A stretch of 64,000 bases of DNA from Schistosoma mansoni. Lineage: Eukaryota; Platyhelminthes; Trematoda; Strigeidida; Schistosomatidae. Below, piece after piece: positions 10,341 through 21,470 of this stretch. Below the pieces are notes generated by a model. That model did no database searches and was not told where the DNA came from. It saw only the letters and a list, made by a program, of their open reading frames with translations. Position 1 is the first letter of the stretch, and each line of letters begins with the position of its first letter. The stretch is taken from positions 28,664,963 to 28,728,962 of the forward strand of contig NC_031498.1 of NCBI RefSeq assembly GCF_000237925.1. The letters are read 5' to 3'. Both the position numbers and the translations under genes were made by a program.

Positions 10341-10974
10341 TTTTCAGATAATATCCAGTCTGTATAACTATTTCATTTTCTAGTTTCTAACCATCCATAA
10401 TTATACTACTAAAATAAATCATCTGTAAGATTTATCCATCTATGGAAAAATTTTCTCAGGAAAAAAATTTTTTTATTATTTTTTCACATTTTGATTTTTG
10501 TAGTTAAACATCTGTCAATCATATAAGGAGAATATCACTAATCAAGATTGTTCATTTGGCTGTGAATGTATTTCCCTGTTGTTGTTTTTTTTTTGTATTG
10601 TCTCTCTCTCTCTAAAACATGTAGCTTACTGAAGAAACAAAAAAAATTTTTTTTTTATTCTTTACAGGAAAAAGAAAATTTTTTTTCAAATTTAATGATG
10701 CCAAAAACAAAAAAAATTTTTTTGTCTGTTTTATTTACGTAATCAATGAAAATGACTGATAGTCTATTATTGAAATATTGAATTACCTAATTGAATAATA
10801 GAAATGATAGTGGGTGTTATTTTGCATAGTTGGCATTATCAATATTGAAAATGTCAACTTATTATTATTATCATCGTACTATGTGTGTAATAAACAAAAG
10901 GACACTGAATGGTTGATTCAAGTTTCCTTATTCTAAAACATTCATTATCGTATAACAGTGAGTGATTGGATCTA
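10341..10974. other. Homopolymer-rich stretch, no gene seen
   Basis: Several AAAAAAA-TTTTTTTT junctions (10458-10475, 10640-10660, 10709-10724) and a (tc)n tract at 10600-10612. It may be slippage-prone. Confidence 0.7.
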
Positions 10975-11020
10975 TTGTGGTGTGTGCTACTGATGTCGGT
11001 AAATATAAGTAGTATTGTGG

Positions 11021-11660
11021 TATGGGTTACTTACTTAATTACGCCTGTTACTACCAATGGAGCATAGGCCACCTACCAGCATTCTCCAAACAACACTGTC
11101 CTGGGTCTTCCTTTCTAGTTCTATCCAATTTTTGTCCATTCTTCTCATGTCTGTCTCTATTTCTCCCAGTAATGAATTCTTTGGTCTTCCTCTTCTCCTT
11201 TGGCCTTTAGGATTTCATGTGAGGGCTTGTTGTGTGATGCAGTTAGGTGATTTCCTCAATGTGTGTTCTATCCATTTCCAGCACTTATTCCTGATTTCTT
11301 TCTCCACTGGATGGAATCTTGTTTGTTTTTTCCCACAGTAGAATGTTGCTGATAGTGTCTGGCCAACGGATTTGAAGTATTTTGCGTAGACAACTGATAA
11401 CAAACATTTGTATCTTTTGGATGATGGATTTCGTAGTTCACCACGTCTCCAGTAGAACTGTCTTGACATTTTTATTGAAAATTCTGATCTTGATGTTGGT
11501 TGACAATTGTTTTGAGTTTGAGTTTCAGATGTTCTTCAGTTGTACATATGCTGTTCTTGCTTTTCCGATCCATGCCCTCACATGTGCATTAGGTTCACTG
11601 TGTTTATCAATGATGCTGCCCAGATATGTAAAGGTTTTCACATCCTCGAAAGCTTCTCTG
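11021..11660 (-). mobile_element. D: RTE-like LINE 3' fragment inserted in an E element
   Basis: The tail (ttac)n lies at the left, and the copy reads back to the LEDV-type region at about 11660. It splits an E2 element: E2 reads GGGTT at the left edge and resumes with ATTACTTATATC at the right, so the insertion site overlaps the TTACTTA stretch common to the tail and the target. The minus strand still reads [19 protein letters not shown]. Confidence 0.8.
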
Positions 11661-12156
11661 TCAATTGTGGATTACTTATATCTACATAAATAGTATATAA
11701 CGATGATTTGGCATTGAATGCATTTCAATAGACGGTCGATAAGGAAAGAATGAAAACGAAACACAATCGGTATGAAAATGCATAAACAATAACCATCGGA
11801 AACTTTGGACTGATATTTGCAGAAGGAACAGTCAAGATTGACACAACTGATTAATATTTTGTAAATTAACTGTTCGCTGTATGGTTGTCAGATTTTAGTG
11901 AGATAGTCTGTAATTTTCGTGTCAAGTACATTGTATTGTCCCCACTACTGTTCTCATTCACTACAGTATGTATTATCAGTCGAAAGTGAAGAGACTGGTG
12001 GCAGAAGGTACAGAATTTCGAAGGAAAGAGAACGAAAACAAGGTGTGAATGATGTGGAAACAAAAGAACAATGAAGTCTGAGACGATTGACTGATATTTG
12101 CAAAAGGAACGGTCAACTTTGAGATAATTGATTGACATTTTGTAAATGAAGCATTT

Positions 12157-12416
12157 TCAGAAGGGGTTTTGTGGAGATTTTAGTAATTTTATAGAGTTGA
12201 GATCGTGAGTCAATTGAAGCTAGACCAACATGGAAAACCTGGAAGCACTGGACGACCGTTTCGTCCTATTATGGGACTCCTGAGCAGTGCGCATCCACGA
12301 TCCCGCACTCGCGAGATTCGAACCCAGAACCTACCAGTTTCGAGCCAGAGCCGTCCAGTGCTTCCAGGTTTTCCCTGGTGGTCTAGCTTCAATTGACTAA
12401 CGATCTCAACTCTATA
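12157..12416. mobile_element. B: fold-back composite inserted in an E element
   Basis: An antisense arm (12157-12344) meets a sense arm (12345-12416) that starts close to the ribozyme cleavage site (GCCGTC then CAGTGC). Flanks are AAATGAAGCATTT (12144-12156) and AAATGAAGTGTTT (12417-12429), 11 of 13. The target is an E1 element. Confidence 0.8.
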
Positions 12417-12667
12417 AAATGAAGTGTTTACTGAATGGGTCTCAGATTTTACTAGGAGATTATATAATTTTGTGTTCACATACCTTCGATTGTTCCCCTT
12501 TATATTCTCATTCATTACACTATGACTATTTAAGATGATTTACAGCATATGATACAATCTTATAACGATCTACTTTCATTTAATTTAAACTTTATATTTA
12601 TTTCACTATTAAACGTAAATTCAATTAGCAATAAGGAATATTCACAATCTTATACTAGACTACTACT

Positions 12668-12830
12668 TAATACTTACTTAATTACGCCTGTTACCCCTCG
12701 TGAAGGAGTATAGGCTGCCCACCAGCATACTCCATCCAACTCTGTCCTGGGTAATCCTTTCCAGTTCTTTCCAGTTGTTATTCATCCTTTTCATATCTGC
12801 TTCTATTTCCCGGCGTAATATGTATTTAAT
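12668..12830 (-). mobile_element. D: RTE-like LINE, short 3' end
   Basis: About 160 bp of the 3' end remains, with the tail at the left (acttacttaattacgcctg). It is strongly 5' truncated. It ends where the sequence turns into simple AT-rich DNA and a (gaat)n tract at 12896-12914. Confidence 0.75.
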
Positions 12831-13019
12831 AATAATTAAAACTTACTCAAATATACATATATATTCAGATTTATTTATACACCTTAACAGATGTATGAAT
12901 GAATGAATGAATGACTATTGAAAAGAATATCTAGTATACACTTGTGTATAGTAATTCACAGTAAATACAAGCATATCACGTAATGTACGGGAAACTCTAC
13001 GAATTATTGGGAGTTATGC

Positions 13020-13440
13020 TGTTTTGAAAACGGCAGTCTTTTGTTTTGAGTAAAAAGGAAGAAAAAAAACAAACAAACGACGTTATCAGTCAATCATAAT
13101 AGCTAGAATGTTAATATCTTAAATGATGCTCGATGAATCATGTATAATATGCAAGTGAATCCTATGATTAGTCTTTGTTTTGCTTTGCTATACCCTTATA
13201 AGATTTGACTGTGAATTTGCCTTTGTATTTGCTCACACACAAACACATATTGGCCTCTTTGCTTCAAATTCTTTAGATGTGTTTATAACTTTGTTGTCTA
13301 TGCTGTCCGTTGATAAACTGTAGTTGCCGTTTCTTATAACAACGGCAATATTTTGTTTTGATTAAAAAAAGAAAAAAAAAAAAACGACGTTATCAGTCAA
13401 TTGTGATATTAAAAGTAAAATCGACGACTTTTCTTGGCAA
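13020..13440 (+). repeat. Local repeat with two edges alike
   Basis: ACGGCAGTCTTTTGTTTTGA with CGACGTTATCAGTCAAT occurs at about 13031-13097 and again at 13345-13402. Between them is a block (GCTCGATGAATCAT ... CTTCAAATTCTTTAGATGTG) repeated at 14430-14630. Origin unknown. Confidence 0.5.
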
Positions 13441-13451
13441 GATGACAAATC

Positions 13452-13734
13452 ACGTCTGTTGTGAGTTAGGAACTCACTGAAGATAATTGGTGAACGGTTG
13501 CTAGACTTCGTGGATCAGTTGAAGTTAGACATTAACACCATTGGATGCCGGCTCATTGGTCTATCGGTTAAGTGCTCTGACTCGAGACTGGTAGGTCTTG
13601 GGTTGGAATCTCATGAGGCGGGATCGTGGATGCGCACTGCTGAGGAGTCCCGGACGAGTTGGCCGTCCGGTGCTCCCAGATTTTCCATGGTAATCTAGCT
13701 TTAATTGACTTATGAATTCAACTATGAAAATTGA
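13452..13734 (+). mobile_element. B: sense unit with deleted ribozyme stem II
   Basis: A-box-like GGCTCATTGGTCTATCGG and B-box-like GGGTTGGAATC are present. The ribozyme region reads CTGAGGAGTCCC directly followed by GGACGAG, so the stem II loop is gone. Confidence 0.8.
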
Positions 13735-13965
13735 AATTTATCTTACTTTTTTCAGTTAGTAATAAAGATTTAAGTATTTACAATTGAACAAATGAAACTT
13801 TATGGTAGAAATTATATAAAATATATAGCCCCTCAATACATTGTGGTTGACAAGTCATCTAACGTAAATCTATTTAATATGATTGTTTAAAACTACAAAT
13901 CATTGGGTAATGATAATGTTTTATCCTTAAAAAAAGCTATTGAGTGGTTATAATTTTTCTGAAGG

Positions 13966-14136
13966 AAACTCTACTTCACCCAAGTTTCGTACTAGTTGGA
14001 TCCTGTCAACAAGGTGTATCAGTTATCTTCATGGAACTGGTGCTCCCTGTGGGACTTGAAGACGCGTCACAAAGTTCTACAGCCTGTGCTATTACCTTTG
14101 AATAATTCGAATCATGACCGTCCTCTTACAGAGCTT
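13966..14136 (-). mobile_element. C: antisense copy with tRNA-like head
   Basis: The minus strand reads CTGTAGAACTTTGTGACGCG, then a B-box-like TCTTCAAGTCCC, GGGAGCACCAGTTCC, TGATACACCTTG, a degraded ribozyme and GAAACTTGGG. It shows that C also has a tRNA-like head. Confidence 0.65.
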
Positions 14137-14399
14137 ATAATCAAATATCTTTTCCCCTAAAACTTACTTTCTAGTAAGAAATAAGCAAATTTTCATTGAT
14201 TAAGTGTATATATATAGATGCCCAAATATATTTACCATGTTAAAAGTTTCTAAAATCATCAAAATGCAAACCATTCATTGTTTTCATGTATAGTTGAAAT
14301 TCTTTAATAGACAATGTTGTTTGGACAGTAACAATTGGCATATCTCTTTTCACTATTATGATTACTATAATATTTGCATAAATGTGTATGTCTGATTAC

Positions 14400-14630
14400 A
14401 TGACAGACTCGAACTAAAATGTTAATCGTTTAAATATCGCTCGATGATTCATTCTCTTCTTCATGTATGTATTTGCGCAAATCCTATTGTTACGCTTTGC
14501 TTTGGATTGCTATGCGATTTGACTATAAATTTACCTCTGTATTTGGTTGCATACACACACATTCGCCTCTCTACTTCAAATTCTTTCGATGTGCTTGTAG
14601 CTTTGTTGTCTGTGCTATCCGCTAATCAAT
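14400..14630 (+). repeat. Second copy of the 13.1-kb local repeat, ending at a G unit
   Basis: AAATGTTAATCGTTTAAATATCGCTCGATGATTC through CTTCAAATTCTTTCGATGTG matches 13100-13320. The G unit starts where the first copy continues into CTGTAGTTGCCG, and that continuation reappears at 15124 right of G. G therefore interrupts the second copy. Confidence 0.55.
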
Positions 14631-15120
14631 TGTAGTAGTCTAAATCTGATTCCTTTTTGATCGTATGAATGATTGTCATCAAGATATACATCCTGTCTAT
14701 CCTCGTATGTAATACATGACTTAATCCGCGTTGGTCAATAACGGAATGAAATAAGTCAAATAAGAGAATGGATTTTCGAATACATATATTTTGTACATTC
14801 TTTAATCTGGACAGACAATCAGAGTGATGAAGCGAGTAGAAGAGAGCGAAGCAAAAACGGAACGCAGTGGAGATGGCGGGTAAGCCAATTCGCTTTAATC
14901 AAGCGTTAATCAATATTTATAGTCAGATAAAAAATAAGTTAAAGACATATGATCAATAGGAAAAGAAGTGTACACATACAGACGTCCACATAAAAAGTAG
15001 TCGCGGTTATTAAGTGAATAATTAACAAGGTAAAAACGGGACTCATGACGGATAATTAAATTGTCTTGTCCAGAAGCTAGAATAAGGGTATATGGGCTTA
15101 ACATATAAACCGACACTACA
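14631..15120 (-). mobile_element. G: LTR-like unit, probably a solo LTR
   Basis: About 490 bp, running in the sense direction from TGTAGTGTCGGTT. It shares its length with the other G copies except for a different 3' edge. No internal coding region is attached. LTR retrotransposon origin is inferred from the TG...CA-type ends of the family. Copies differ a good deal from each other, so the family is old. Confidence 0.5.
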
Positions 15121-15461
15121 AAGCTGTAGTTGCCGCTTATAACTGCCTTCCGATTTCAAACCCTTTATATAATAGCGGTTACAAAGGTGATTAATTAACG
15201 AAGCTAAGCCACTACAAAGTAACATCAAGAAGTGAAATTTCGTTATAATAATTATTTTAATCATGAATATGGATTAGGCAGTAAACTGATAGAAAAAAAG
15301 GTAGGTAATTGACAAATAGCAATAAAAGAAGAAAATTTTCTAATGCAAATTATCATTAATGGAATTTCTATATTCTACTTTTTCATAATCACAATCACCC
15401 TACGAAGCACACATTCCGAACAGTATGCATTTTGAAAGTACCCAAATTAACGAACTTCAGC

Positions 15462-15781
15462 CTTGCTTACGCCTGTTACTCCCAATCGAGCATAGGCCGC
15501 CGACCAGCATTCTCCAAACCACTCTGTTCTGGACCTTCCTTTCTAGTTCTATCCAGTTTTTATTCATTCTTCTCATTTCTGTCTCCATTTCTCGTCGTAA
15601 TGTGTTATTTGGTCTTCTCAATCTTTTCCTTTGGCCTTGAGTATTCCGGGTGAGGGCTTGCCTTGTGATGCAGTTGGGCGCTTTCCTCAATGTGTATCCT
15701 GTCCACTTTCAGCACTTCTTCCTGATTTCTTCCTCCGCTGGTTGGAATCTGATTTGTTCACTCCCACAGTAGAATGTTGCT
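15462..15781 (-). mobile_element. D: RTE-like LINE, 3' fragment
   Basis: About 320 bp of the 3' end. The minus strand reads [20 protein letters not shown] in one open frame of 77 codons (15690-15457). The tail is short (one gtaag unit), unlike most D copies. Confidence 0.8.
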
Positions 15782-15961
15782 AAACTTCAGTCTACAGTCT
15801 TTGAATTGTAAAATCTGATTTTTATGTTTGATATACAGATATTTACGGAACACATCACGGTGAACTGGAACATGAATAATTTGGAATAGGAATAATAACT
15901 GATAATTCGTTACAAATTGAGGTTGAGAATTTTATTTATTGGTATGTATCAATCGGATGAT

Positions 15962-16588
15962 TGGAGAAACTCTAGGAGATGTAGAAACATTCATGTCTCT
16001 AGGAAGCATCATTGATGAACATGGAGGATCTGATGCAGATGTAAAGGCGAGGATTGGAAAAGCGAAGACTGCAATCCCACAATTGAAGAACATATGGAAC
16101 TCAAAATAACTGTCAACCAATAACAAAGTCAGAATCTTAAATAAGAACGTGAAGCCAGTCAATTCTAATGTACGGAGCTGAGACGTGGAGAATTACTACA
16201 TCCATCGTCAAAACGGTACAAGTATTTATAAACAGTTGTCTACACAGAATACTCAACATTCACTAGCCGGGTAACATCAACAGCAGCCATCTGTGGAAGA
16301 GGACAAACCAGCTTCCAGCTGAAGAGGAAATTTGGAAAAGCATCGGAAGTGGATCGGACATACATTAAGGTAATCACTAAACTGTATCACGAGGCAAGCC
16401 CTAACTTGTAATGGTGAAGGGAAGCGGAAAAGTGGAAGGCCACAGAACACATTACTTTGGGAAGCAGATATGAAAAGGATGAATAACAACTGTAAAGAAC
16501 TGGAAAGCGTTCCCCAGGATGGAGTTAGATGGAGCATACTGGTGTGCGGCCTATGCTCCGCCACGGGGGGTAGCAGGCGTAAGTAAGT
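15962..16588 (+). mobile_element. D: RTE-like LINE 3' fragment with target-site duplication
   Basis: The copy is bounded by a perfect 11-bp direct repeat, AATCGGATGAT, at 15951-15961 and 16589-16599. It starts abruptly at the GETLGDVETF-type region and ends in GTAGCAGGCGTAAGTAAGT. This is a clean example of a 5'-truncated LINE insertion, about 627 bp. Several frame changes show it is old. Confidence 0.9.
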
Positions 16589-16807
16589 AATCGGATGATA
16601 TTATTTATTCCGATGTAAAACTGTTGAAATTAACATTGTTATCATTGGTTATCTGTTGATTTTCAACTTTGTAAGTTGCTATATAATTACAATTTTTATA
16701 TAATTCCTTCGAAAGTATTTTTTGTTGTCATCTAACAAATATTACTGAATATAATACTGGATAATCACTAGTCAGATAGCTTATAAAAATAAGTGAACAT
16801 CCTACAA

Positions 16808-17178
16808 CTGTTTATTAACAGTTGTCTACGCAAAATGCTTCGGATCCATTGGCAAGACACTATCACCAACAAGCTATTGTGGGAGAGAACATACAAGATT
16901 CCAGTGTAGGAAGAAATAAGGAAGAAGCGATGGAAGTGGATAGGGCACACATTGAAGAAATCACCCAACTGCGTCACAAGACAAGCCCTCACATGGAATC
17001 CTGAAGGCCAGAGGAGAAGTGAAAGACGAAAAACACATCACAACGTGAAATGGAGACAGAGATGAAAAGAATGCACAAAAATTAGATAGAACTAGAAAGG
17101 AAGGCTTAGGACAGAATGGGCTAGAAAATGCTGGTCAGCGTCCCATGTTCCATTGGGAGTAACAGGTGTAAGTAAGTC
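16808..17178 (+). mobile_element. D: RTE-like LINE, 3' fragment
   Basis: It begins in the VFINSCLRKMLRIHW-type region and ends with GTAACAGGTGTAAGTAAGT. The open stretch 16822-17004 reads the tryptophan-rich segment in a shifted frame. I saw no clear target duplication. Confidence 0.75.
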
Positions 17179-17522
17179 ATGAGAATAAAACTTAGACGTA
17201 CATAAATACTTCAATATTTATGTTTAATCGAAATGTATATTTAAGTATTGTTTGCCAGTGAGTATTTTTTTCAAACTGCCTCACAACAATAGTTCATTTC
17301 AATTCACCATAGTGATTAAATTTTAAATCAGCTAAAAACATCTCTTATCTAATGTATCTTATTTTGAATAAGAAAATATGACAGCAAGTATTTAGAATAT
17401 TTAACCACAGTGTTTGTTACGTCATTAGAGATCAGATCATATACTTTAACAAATCATTACAAGTAATTGTGCTTATCTATTATAAGATTAATTCATCTTT
17501 CAACAATATAATTTTATTTTAG

Positions 17523-17662
17523 TGGATCGTTATCATTTACTCTATGACATTCAATTTCCATCCTTAATGAAAACGAAAAAGGAACTTAGTCCTATGGTGA
17601 AATTAGTGATAGAAGTCAAAGATCAAAAATTGTATGAGATCTATTGTTATTACAATTCTTAG
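17523..17662 (+). CDS. Weak candidate exon, unrecognised
   Basis: A pyrimidine-rich tract ending in TTTTATTTTAG precedes an open stretch reading DRYHLLYDIQFPSLMKTKK and onward to a TAG at 17660, about 46 codons. A GTATGA donor-like site lies at about 17630. A second TTTATTTCAG acceptor-like site ends near 17696, which would give an intron of about 65 bases; short introns like this are known in schistosomes. I recognise no family. The residue mix is more protein-like than the surrounding DNA, but at this length chance is a fair explanation. Confidence 0.22.
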
Positions 17663-17787
17663 TACTTCTAATAAAAAAAAAACACTTTATTTCAGCCTCC
17701 GAAACTTTCCAGCTGTATACAATTTGAGTATCATTGTTCATTGAAATACTTCTGTGAAAGTTGGTCATTATCGTCGGGATGAATTGA

Positions 17788-17973
17788 CTTACTTACTTAC
17801 TTACTCCCAAGGAAGCATTGGCCGCTGACAAGCGTTCTCTAACCCACTCTGTCCAGAGACTTCCTTTCTAGTTCTATCCAATACTTGTTTATTCTTCTCA
17901 TGTCTATCTCCATTTCTAGGAGCAATGTATTCTTTGGTTTTCCTCTTTTCTTTTGGCCTCTAGGACTCCATAT
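17788..17973 (-). mobile_element. D: short LINE 3' end with target-site duplication
   Basis: About 186 bp of the 3' end, with the (ttac)n tail at the left. It is flanked by GATGAATTGA at 17778-17787 and 17974-17983, a perfect 10-bp direct repeat. It is a strongly 5'-truncated insertion. Confidence 0.85.
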
Positions 17974-18384
17974 GATGAATTGAACTTACCAATAAAATTA
18001 CTACTACTACTACAGCTACTTATAATAGAACAAATCTATGGAAGCTCAAGTATAATGTGAGAAAATCTAATTGGATAGGACTGTAAGTTACCCATGAATC
18101 TGTCTTTTTTTAGGGTTAACATCATTATTCTTACGTCAATTGTCATTGGTTTTTATTGCAATTACTAAGCTGTTTATTAATAGTCTACTATCTGTATAGA
18201 TGTGGTAAACATACTTTCATTCTGTAGAGAATCACATGAATGGATGATCAGTGTAGAACTATTTCTCAAACTTTACTTCAGATGGTTATCAGAAAAAAAG
18301 TAAGCTAACATATAATGTAATTCTTTCTAACCTAGAATTTATATATCCCAAAATGTTATAGATAGATTACAGTAGATATTATGT

Positions 18385-18917
18385 TGTACTGTTGGCTACT
18401 ATGTGAAGCCCATATAACTTATTCTAGTTTCTCGACAAGCAAGTTTATCCATTCCTTTTGAGTCACATTTTGACCTTGTCGCATAATCTACCTTGGCTGT
18501 TTTTATATTAAGATATGTATGTGTACACATCTTATCCTATTCATCACATGTCTGTAACTTATTTCTATCCGACTATAAATATTGATTAACCCTTGAATAA
18601 ATTGAGTTGGCTTACACACCTCCATCACACCATATTTCGCTTTGTTCTCTTCTATCCGCTTCATTCCTCTGATTGTCTGTCCAGATCAATGAGTGTACAA
18701 AATATATGTATTCGAAGATTCATTCTCGTATTTGACTTATTCCGTTATTTACCAACGCGATGTGAGTCGATGAAATGTATGAGGATAGCTAACATGTATA
18801 TTTCGACAGCAAACATTGAATAACAATCATTTATTCGATCTAATTGGAGTTAGATTTAGAGCCATTAAAGTAGTGAACCGGTCGACAACACCGTGCGGTC
18901 AAAATGAAGGGCCACAC
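18385..18917 (+). mobile_element. G: LTR-like unit
   Basis: About 530 bp, from TGTACTGTTGG to GGGCCACAC. It is an old fossil copy with no internal region beside it. Confidence 0.5.
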
Positions 18918-19339
18918 TAAAATATTTCATGTTTTATTGAGTTCACGATAAAAATAATCCTCTACTTTAAATCATTTTATCAATATAATTGTCTCTTGGA
19001 CTCCATATATCTGGAGATGAAAAAGTGGATATAACTATCATGCTTCACCCACTTTCAAACTTTTCCATAATGAGATTCATAGTTGTCATGTTGATAACGT
19101 TGACCGTGAAAGAAAAAACTGACTTAGTGAGTACATAATCTACGATTCATATTATCACAAATGATTTTTTAATCAAAGTTAGTTGTTTTAAGGTTCTTTA
19201 GTTTATTAGTGAAAGGCCGTACAGAAAGTTCAGTCAGCACCATAAATATAAAAGGTGAATTTTTAAATGTCTAAATGCACAAACTTTCTCAAACAATCAG
19301 TTAATCTCATATTGAACAAATAGACTGTGGTTAGAGTTG

Positions 19340-19432
19340 AAACCTAGGTAACCTGCTTCGTCTTATTTAGAGTTTGTCGGCTGGACGTACCTGTATCTTA
19401 GTGCTGATACACAAAGTCGAACTGAAACCCTA
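19340..19432 (-). mobile_element. A: degraded hammerhead segment
   Basis: The minus-strand order (CAGGTACGTCCAGCCGACA, then AAATAAGACGAAGC) is recognisable. It is too diverged for a working core and is the oldest-looking A relic here. Confidence 0.5.
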
Positions 19433-19479
19433 TATCTTTAACTGTAAACATCCAAAGCGTTAGAAGTGGTCTCAAAAAC

Positions 19480-20100
19480 CAAAGAGCGTGACCGCAGTGC
19501 TCAAGGGACAACTACATGAGGTCGGTCACACACGACCTTTTCGTGGGTAATTTTTGTGTTAGCTCCGTACTTGTTGAGTCCTTACTGCTGGAGACGGATA
19601 TCCGTGGGATAAGGTGAGGTGTGCATTTTTAGGGTCGACCTTCTCTAACCTCCCCCGCTCTTTGTGGGAAGGCAACATTTCTGTTATGCCGGTTGTCTAA
19701 AGGAAATACTTTACTGCCGTCACATCTCACACACGCCTTCGGACCTTGGATTTGCTGCTTTTAATCTTACCGCTCTTCGACCGACCTGTCTGGCATGGTA
19801 GGACCTTGAGGAGCGATTTTTTCAGCCAGTATAGCTCGATTGGTTCATCACAACAGTCAAGCCCGACCACCACGTCAAGGTAGCAGCAACGGTTGAGTAT
19901 GACTCAGATTAGAAGTTAGTGACTTCAAGCACTGATTCCAGGTTTTGGTTTGACCGCCCCTAACTCTCTTCCAACCATCCCCAACACTAGTCAGCATAAC
20001 GCGTTGTGATAATCGGTGTTCAAGCATACGTAACACGTGGCCCAACCATCTCATTCGATAAAAATTAATGACCTCATCAACTGATTTACCATTATTCCCT
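19480..20100 (-). mobile_element. L: second LINE family, C-terminal remnant and 3' region
   Basis: The minus strand from about 20095 reads MRWLGHVLRMLEHRLSQRV, then DGWKRVRGGQTKTWNQCL and LTSNLSHTQ. This GHV.RM...GGQ-KTW pattern is the C-terminal tail of RTE/CR1-type reverse transcriptase proteins and differs from D. The GC-richer part 19480-19850 looks like its 3' non-coding end. The copy is broken and 5' truncated. The family name is not certain. Confidence 0.65.
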
Positions 20101-20370
20101 AATACAGGATATTGAGAAAATTGGTGGTGAATAAAGTTCCTATGATAGTATAGTTACTTTCTCGACAATACTCATTTATATATGAGCACTATAATTCTTA
20201 ATAAACAGATGTAAGAGTAGGTCAAATATATCATCACGTCACATTGACCCTGAGAATTATTGTATCTAATATTGTCACTAATTGTAAATTATACACCTGA
20301 AATGAAACAGATTCATAATGCAAATTTTCTGTACTTCATAGGAAGTACCTTATTTATGACATAAATACAG

Positions 20371-20388
20371 ACGCACACACACACACAC
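20371..20388. repeat. (CA)n microsatellite
   Basis: ACGCACACACACACACACAC. Confidence 0.85.
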
Positions 20389-20534
20389 ATTTGTTTTTTT
20401 CCGACCAACTGACATCACAAAACAAGATCAGATATATAGTAAATGAAGTATTTCACATAAATACATGACATTTTTCTATTTTCTCACGTAGTGTTGATTC
20501 AAAGTAATTTTTCAACCATAATTTTTATAATCAG

Positions 20535-20833
20535 AAGGGATTTTTGTGGAAATTTAGTATTTTCATGGCTGAAAGCGTGAGTCAATTGAAGCTAGACCAC
20601 CATGGAAAACCTGGAAGCACTGGATGGTCAACTCGTCCTATAATGGGACTCCTCAGAAGTGCACAACCACGATCCCGCATCACTCACGAGATTCGAACTC
20701 AGGACCTACCAGTCTCGAGCCAGAGCACTTAACCGATAGACGACTGAGCCGGAATCCAACGGTGTTAATGTCTAACTTCAACCAATCCACGAAAGTTTGA
20801 GCAACCGTTCACCAATTGTCTTCAGTGAATAAT
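20535..20833 (-). mobile_element. B: near-complete antisense unit
   Basis: It runs from the terminus (AGAAGGGATTTTTGTGG) to TTGTCTTCAGTGAAT. The B box complement GATTCGAACTC is visible. The ribozyme keeps CTGAGGA but has GAGTT for GAAAC. Confidence 0.8.
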
Positions 20834-21470
20834 TTTTATTTGTCAGTTATGTTTTTGGACTACTTTATCAGTGCTCATCAGTCTAAACAACAAATTTCAT
20901 ATTTATGAGTAATATTACTGTGGTAAGATGAACCATTAGATTTCGTTTTATTAATGTACCTCAAAGATATATTTTGATGAAGTTGTATGAGAACGGTTCA
21001 CAGGTGAAGTTGAGAAAGCTCTAAGAAGCTCAGAAGGAACCGAACATATTCCATTCAATCAGCTTTTGGAAGAATATTCCAGAATCACACGTGTAGCTTC
21101 CTTATTTGATAATGCTAATAACCCTCTTGTGTGGATATTGGATAACTATATAATTGATTTCGTTTCTACTAAAAACTATAAATACCTGACGGTTTTGTAC
21201 CATAATTGACACTGTTTAGAAATACCTTCCTATCACTTGTCTTCTATCTTCTCGTTTTGCGAATTGGAAGGTTCTAGCGTTTGAGTGCTCAAGTTATACG
21301 CAGTATACTAAGCGTAAGTTCGAGATATAACAAGTTGTATGAATAACTGTTCTTTTACAAAATGTCTTCAACTGCTTAATATCAAACTCAAAGTAAATAT
21401 GTACATTTTACAGAATCTAATGTTTTTATCTCCAATTAACACTTTCATATTTATTTTTTTTGTGTGGCCC
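20834..21470. other. No gene seen
   Basis: Moderately complex sequence between B and G. I recognise nothing; it could be an undescribed repeat interior. Confidence 0.5.

Larger units (their letters stand above)
10975..12529 (+). mobile_element. E: MITE-like E1 element broken by three later insertions
   Basis: E1 starts TA-TTGTGGTGTGTGCTACTG at 10975 and resumes at about 11968 with TATTATCAGTCGAAAGTG, ending ATTCATTACAC-TA at 12529. Into it went an E2 element (11012-11967), itself split by the D LINE 11021-11660. The B composite 12157-12416 entered E1 separately. Confidence 0.8.

Noticed and set aside
14631-15120. Assigning G or H to a named schistosome LTR family
   Set aside because: No internal coding region is present and I cannot run a comparison, so the family name stays open.
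20990-21340. Possible exon (GEVEKALRSSEGTEHIPFN-like translation)
   Set aside because: It lacks consistent splice sites and any recognised domain, and lies between repeat copies. Not enough to call.
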